Assembly (NCBI GenBank): GCA_015956445.1
Contig: WIUZ02000020.1
Coordinates: forward strand, 62,001 to 126,000
Direction: 5' to 3'
Length of the DNA stretch: 64,000 bases
From: Thelephora terrestris
Taxonomy: Eukaryota > Basidiomycota > Agaricomycetes > Thelephorales > Thelephoraceae
Below the pieces are notes generated by a model, which saw only the letters and a list, made by a program, of their open reading frames with translations, was not told the origin of the DNA and ran no database searches. Both the position numbers and the translations under genes were made by a program. Of the stretch, positions 58,908 through 64,000 are shown piece after piece; positions within the stretch are counted from its first letter, which is position 1, and every line of letters begins with the position of its first letter.

Positions 58908-61900
58908 ATGCCCCGAGGGATTCCCAACGCGAAGAAGGATGAGACCGGACTGAGGTTCACATCCTTTCATGTCCCTCTTGGGTGCGTTTCTTCCCTCGTC
59001 CGATCGGGCTCTTGAACTGACCGCGTTGTATCCATCCGGTTTGTCGTGGTCGCATGTTTGGTGGTTATCGCTTGGGATGCATCGGTGATTAGGTTGAATC
59101 CAAAGAGCACGGGCTCCACGTATATCAAGACGGACTTGAATACTCTTTGGGCGAGGAATGCGGCGCGTCGCGCGAAGGAACCCGCGACAGCACTTGAGGT
59201 ATGAGCGGAACCTTACTTTCTTCACGCAGAGCCTGACGACACCCTTCCGTGTCGATCGTGTGAACGTGCGTATGTCAGGGAAGACGGGGGTCGGACGTGA
59301 TAGTAATTCACCCAGGGTCCAGGTTCACCCGGATTGGGAGAGCTTGCGACATTAACCCCGTAACCGTCTCGAGCGTAGTCGCGCGGAAACTGAGAGGTGG
59401 CGGGACCGTTCCAGAACCAAGATATGTCCCGGGGATTGAGAGGCCCCAACCAGGGATGGAGAGGACAAAGCCGGTCCAAGGATCCGGTGGTGGAGACGAG
59501 TACTCTGTATCGTCACAGTCTAATGATCCCGTGAGTAGTTGGTTTTAATGTGCACTCAATTCCCCCCACTCTCCCATTCTTTTGACATCAATCGCGATGG
59601 AGAAGGGCTTTGGTGTATTCCTTGCATCAAGGGTCCATGTCTGATCACCTGCGTACGACAGTTTGAAGTCAAAATCGAATCACTCGTCAAGAGCTTCAGA
59701 GAACGGATGAAATTCTACAACCTGCGAATTAATCGGGACGCAGCGTTTGTCGTTTCGAGGTTCAATGGATCCTTCAAGCCTGAAGTAATACCCGACGCCG
59801 CCGATCCGCGCAAAATCGATTGGATCACGGAAGCAGACGAAGACGTTCTCGTTGGAGAAAAGGTTTGGCACTTGTTGCTGTTCCCACACCTTCTTTTGCT
59901 TCCGTTCTGACGGCACGTTGACGTTTTGGCTGATCAATATGTTGTTGTAATTTGCAGGCGCTGCGATTGGCTGATCCCCATAAAACGGGGTACGTTGTTC
60001 GATGGCCATTGTATGGCGGCCACTTCAACGCGCGCGGTTATCCATCCCATCAGCTCGTCTTGAGCGATGTTGAAGAAATCCTTCGAGAGACCCTTAATGG
60101 GAGCCTCTCGATTGATCCGAAATCATACGAAGTAAGATTTCGTCTGTCGTTTGCCCCCTTGGGGGTAGGAGAGATTGCTGCGGAGCTGACTGATGGTCTC
60201 TCTTCCGGATTCTCAAGGATTATTCTGTTGTCCTTATTATACCCGACATTTACGAAAGGACGTACGTGAAAGATCTGATCGATATCCTCTTGGTGAAGAT
60301 GGGATTCAAACAAATATGCGTCCAGCAGGCAAGTCGGTCCCCCCCCTTCCCTCAGTTCATTTCCCGCCCCTGAAACATTTCATTTCTCTGTGGAGCGATT
60401 GAATTGACTCGCAAGCTTTTTGGCTTGTTCAATAGGAATCATTGGCCACAACATACGGAGCCGGAATATCAACGGCCTGTGTCGTGAATATCGGAGCCGC
60501 AGTGACAAGTATTGCGTGTGTCGAAGACGGTTTAGTTGTGCCAGACACTAGGTCAGAAAACCTCCTATTTGAGCCGAAATTCAGTTGGCGTTGTTGTTTT
60601 GTTCAGCACGAGACAAATAATTTCTGACTGCTTGGGTATTTCCGGCCCCGCGCCTTTGTCTAGGATTCTGCTGAATATCGGGGGAAACGACATCACTGAA
60701 TTCCTGTATGTCTTGTTGGAAAGGATCGGCTTCCCGTACCGAGATCTGGACCTGGCTCGATCATATGATTGGAATGTCGTAGAAGACTTGAAGGCCAGGT
60801 CGGCGACTCTAGACGAGGTGTGTGTTCTCGTCCGCTCTTCCCCCGCTTTTGAGAAACCTCTTCTTTGAGAGAAACCTTTCCGTAATTGGAGATATACACC
60901 TCATCGAAATTTCGAAGGAAAGAATCGATTATTGACGTTTTTCCTTCTTACCCCCTCCCCCTTCCGTGGCTACGTGTGCGAAGGGTGATGTGGCGCTAGA
61001 CCTGTATGAGTTTGTCGTACGGCGACCGGATGCGCCGACAAAAAAATACGGATTGCGAGCTTATGACGAAGTAATCTTGGCGCCTATGGTAGGCACCACA
61101 CCCCTCCTTCTGCGCGTCGTGTCTGAACTTCGCGTCGGCCGATTCGCATTCATATCGTCCCCTCTTCTGATCGGCTGTAGGTTCTCTTCGAGCCAAAAGT
61201 TGTCGACTTTGATAGCAAACTTGCGGGCATTCACCGTCAAAACTCGGACGTGACGGATGAAATATCAGATGTCTACCCCGCTGATAGATTCGTGAGTCGC
61301 TTTCCTTATCTCCCTTCCGCTTTGTATGGGTCGAGATCCGAGTTGAGAATGACGTTTCTCTTAATATCTAACCCACCCCCCTGTTACAGACTCAGGCGAT
61401 GGTGATCTCTACGCAGCATCTCGTCCCTCAGGAACCTGCGAAGACCAAGCCCTCAACCACAGCCTCTGATCCGAATCCACAACCAGGTGAGCAAAACCGT
61501 TTCCACCCCTATCCGCTCGATCTAGACGTGGGAGCACCGTGGTTTCCCCTTTTACTTACTCTGTTTCTTCCTACCATTCTCGTCCTCTGCATCAAGGATC
61601 CATCACGAACGCCCCCTCAGTCGCAGATGGCGCTGAACCTGCGCCATCAACATCTGCCCCTTCACCAGCGTCAGGCGATACGACAAAGGCTGATGAAGAG
61701 GCACCTGGTGGAGACACTGAAGCCGGAGCTGAAGAGGCAGCTCCGACTCCAATGGACGTCGATAAGGAAAAACCGGAGGACGAGTCGAAGAGTAAAACTC
61801 CCGTTCCAGGGAACCAGCCGGCCCAACAACAGCAAGCGGCACAACAACCCCAACAGCCGCAACAAACGGGGCAAGGACCGACTCCAGCGTCCCAGCAAAC

Positions 61901-62540
61901 ATCGAAAGAATCGGCGGCGCCTCAGATCGACCTGTTCTTAGAAGCTAGCAAGCTTCCGTTGGATGTTGCGATATTCAACAGTACGCGCGCGGCTGGCGGT
62001 GACGATAAGATCCGGAAGTATCTGCAAGCAATCCTCGTCGTCGGTGGAACGGCTTTGATGCCAGGGTTGGAGGATGCTTTGAAAAGCAGGTACGTGCGCC
62101 TTTTATCATATGGTTATCCATATCTTTTCTTTGTCACGAGTTTCTGTTGGGCGGAGTGTGCAGGGACGATATCGTCTTTCTCCATTTGTCATTTTTCTTT
62201 GCTCTGCGAGATTCTGTCTTCGATTACTTGGAATTCTGATGATCTAGTGTGTATGGGGGCACTGATTTTGCGGTTAGGTTACAAGCTATTGCTACGCCGT
62301 TGGTGCAAGACATGGGCGCTGTTGGAATAATTCCATCGCAGAAAGACGTCGACGAGCGGGTTCTGACCTGGAAAGGCGCGTCGGTGTTGGGGCGCATGGA
62401 AGGCGTGACCGACATGTGGGTGACTGGCGCTGATTGGGTAAGTGGAGAGGCAGGGTCATCTCTTCCCGCTCACGTTCCTTCTCCCCATCTAGAACACTTT
62501 CGGGATGCGGGCGGTGAAAGAACGATGCTTCTTATTGTGA
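58908..62540 (+). CDS. ARP8: Actin-related protein 8, INO80 chromatin remodeller subunit
   Basis: Nuclear actin-related protein that, with actin and ARP4, forms the module of INO80 that senses linker DNA. Fourteen exons from 58908 to 62540 with consistent phases sum to 733 residues. The start MPRGIPNAKKDETGL leads to RFTSFHVPLGLNPKSTGSTY. The actin-fold signature DVIVIHPGSRFTRIGRACDI follows, then SFRERMKFYNLRINRDAAFV, GYVVRWPLYGGHFNARGYPS, DYSVVLIIPDIYERTYVKDL, LATTYGAGISTACVVNIGAA, DITEFLYVLLERIGFPYRDL, QAMVISTQHLVPQEP and ILVVGGTALMPGLEDALKSR, ending GMRAVKERCFLL. A disordered insertion (about residues 490-610, with a PMDVDK motif and a Gln-rich run near 575) precedes DLFLEASKLPLDVAIFNSTR. 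Intron 6 uses a GC donor (CAG/GCAAGT). The small last exon is the least certain. Confidence 0.95.
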
Positions 62541-62667
62541 GTGCCAAAATTCGTAAAAAAAAACCGTCCTTTGCGAACTACCATGCTGATACAATCGACA
62601 AAACAACAACAGCACATCCTACATCAAGAGTTCGGGGAACTAGAGAAGATGGATGTACACAGTGGTG

Positions 62668-63867
62668 TTAGACTCCCAACCTGTCCTTCGTCTTGACAAA
62701 TTCCTGCGAAGTGATCGTGGACCAGTTTCGACTGAGATAATCCACTTCCTCTGGAAAAAGAGATCAGCAAGTATGAGCGAGCGTGTCGTGGTGCACATAT
62801 ACATACGTCTGCCTCTTCTGAATACGCCGCGATGTGAAGGATGTGTGAAGCGGGGTGAGAAGGTGAATAATTGGAAAACGCACTCTAGCCGTTCCAGCCA
62901 CTCCATCCGAGAGCTCCCACCCGTTCGCCAAACGCCTAGCGGACTCTCACGATCGGTTTTGAAGCCTCCCTTGATGCCCTCCAAGTCTTCGCATGGGTTT
63001 GGGATACCTGTGCCCGTGCTCTCGATTTGCGCGGTGAGCTGGTCGATCATCGCCACAACGGCGGCGTCGGCCATTCGATTCTTGGCGAAAGGGAAAGTCA
63101 AAAGGCTACGAGGGAGCTGATTAGGGGTGTATATGAGTATGCTCCGGCACATTGGACATTCGACGTGTTCGTGCCATCCCCCACAGGTCCGATGGAATCG
63201 GGAGAAGAAATGTTTGACCATGCAGATCGCACAGAAGGTGTGGCCACAGCTCGGGTGAGGGACCGTGACGGGATGCGCTCTGAACGAGGCGGGTTTGTGA
63301 GTGAGAAAGGATGTGTGAATAGACAACTGTATGGAACCCACATTATCTCCAAACATCTGTGAAGGTCAAGCGAAGGACAGGACGTTGAGTGATCGGATGT
63401 TTGGGAGCGTAATTGAATGACTCACAAAGCACACGTGAAGTGTTCCTCGAGGAAGCGAAGCGTATCGCGTGGCTGAGCCTCGTCAAGGTCGTGCTGGATG
63501 CCTCGAGTGACGTCGTCGAGGTGTCGTTGATCTTGCTGGAGAGCGGACAGATCTTCCTGAACCTGTTGTAACGTCTTCCTCAGAGCTACAAGTTCCGATT
63601 CCTCGTCGAAAGGTGCCGAAGGGTCGGATGACGATTGAGGTGCCTCCGCTTCCGAACTGACAGGGCGGGACCTTTTGTGAGCTGTCCTGCGACGCTTTGT
63701 CTCGAGCGTGTCCTCTTGCGGATCCAGAGAACGCTTTGAGCCTACAGAGTGCGAGATGTCAGTTACATGATGAGTGCAGCAATACGGGAGATTGGATGAG
63801 AGAGAGAGAGAGACGTGCCTCGGGTGGATTGGCGAGTGACTCTCTTTACGGATGACCTGGTCTGCAT
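62668..63867 (-). CDS. RING-finger protein (probable E3 ubiquitin ligase)
   Basis: Six exons (63867-63819, 63741-63426, 63356-63342, 63279-62884, 62817-62807, 62750-62668) sum to 289 residues with every phase consistent. The N-terminus MQTRSSVKRVTRQSTR is basic and is followed by KRRRTAHKRSRP, a coiled coil (LVALRKTLQQVQEDLSALQQ) and RFLEEHFTC, where the RING begins. The ring reads CALC, then SCGHTFCAICMVKHFFSRFH, then a Cys-Gly-Gly-Trp-His segment and ECPMCRSIL, so all eight metal ligands can be placed. The C-terminal part has VWRTGGSSRMEWLERLERGR and WSTITSQEFVKTKDRLGV, a tail I associate with Agaricomycete RING proteins. Two exons are only 15 and 11 nt long, and intron 1 seems to have a GC donor. 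It ends 127 bp from the ARP8 stop, tail to tail. Confidence 0.82.
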
Positions 63868-64000
63868 GCTCGATGCCTCTGCCTAAGTGCCCAACAAAGG
63901 TCGCGTGCGGGTGTTGAGGAAGGAAAAGAGAGGAGGAGAGACGGTGGGTGCGTCCGTATCGGAGAGGAATGACCCTCTCGGTCTCCCAGCTGACGTCCCT
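63868..64000. other. Upstream region of the RING gene
   Basis: Only 133 bp remain before the window edge; no coding signal was seen. Confidence 0.3.

Noticed and set aside
58264-58953. 229-codon plus-strand frame
   Set aside because: It overlaps ARP8 exon 1 in another frame and shows no motif.

Overview
The window is nuclear DNA of a filamentous basidiomycete, most likely an Agaricomycete. The evidence is the many short (about 45-80 nt) GT-AG and occasional GC-AG introns, BTB and DUF6699 proteins of types expanded in that class, an F-box/leucine-rich protein, a CON7-like C2H2 regulator, and basidiomycete-type CACTA transposon proteins. I cannot name the species. I reassembled exons by hand from conserved protein blocks and splice phases. 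For eight models (DUF6699, VPS5, SEC28, the 1278-aa fusion gene, the CACTA accessory gene, the CON7-like gene, ARP8, RING) the complete exon sum is a multiple of three.

Layout. 1-842: a BTB gene running off the left edge. 1.6-3.4 kb: a decayed zinc-finger repeat area. 3.6-23 kb: an ordinary gene-dense block holding DUF6699, DNA polymerase delta catalytic subunit, PRP4 (U4/U6 snRNP WD40 protein), VPS5 (retromer sorting nexin), an F-box protein, epsilon-COP and an F-box/RCC1 protein. 23-33 kb: gene-poor, with homopolymer tracts including a run of 28 G. 33-45 kb: a transposon-rich island. 45-58.9 kb: gene-poor apart from a CON7-like C2H2 transcription factor. 58.9-63.9 kb: ARP8 (INO80 complex) and a RING-finger gene, tail to tail.

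The island is the most interesting part. It holds (i) a four-exon gene for a 1278-residue protein that joins a transposase-like region to a C-terminal cysteine-peptidase-like domain, and (ii) a 6.7-kb CACTA/EnSpm-like element with matching inverted ends and a perfect 7-bp direct repeat at its borders. That element encodes a DDE transposase and an accessory protein on one strand. (iii) A 501-bp MITE with a different terminal repeat and a 3-bp target duplication sits inside the first coding exon of that transposase and adds an early stop. The island therefore records nested insertions that probably left the host element dependent on a transposase from elsewhere.

The housekeeping genes are unrelated in function (replication, splicing, endosomal sorting, COPI transport, ubiquitin ligation, chromatin remodelling) and show no sign of acting as a cluster. 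No tRNA, rRNA, CRISPR or recognisable ncRNA gene was seen.
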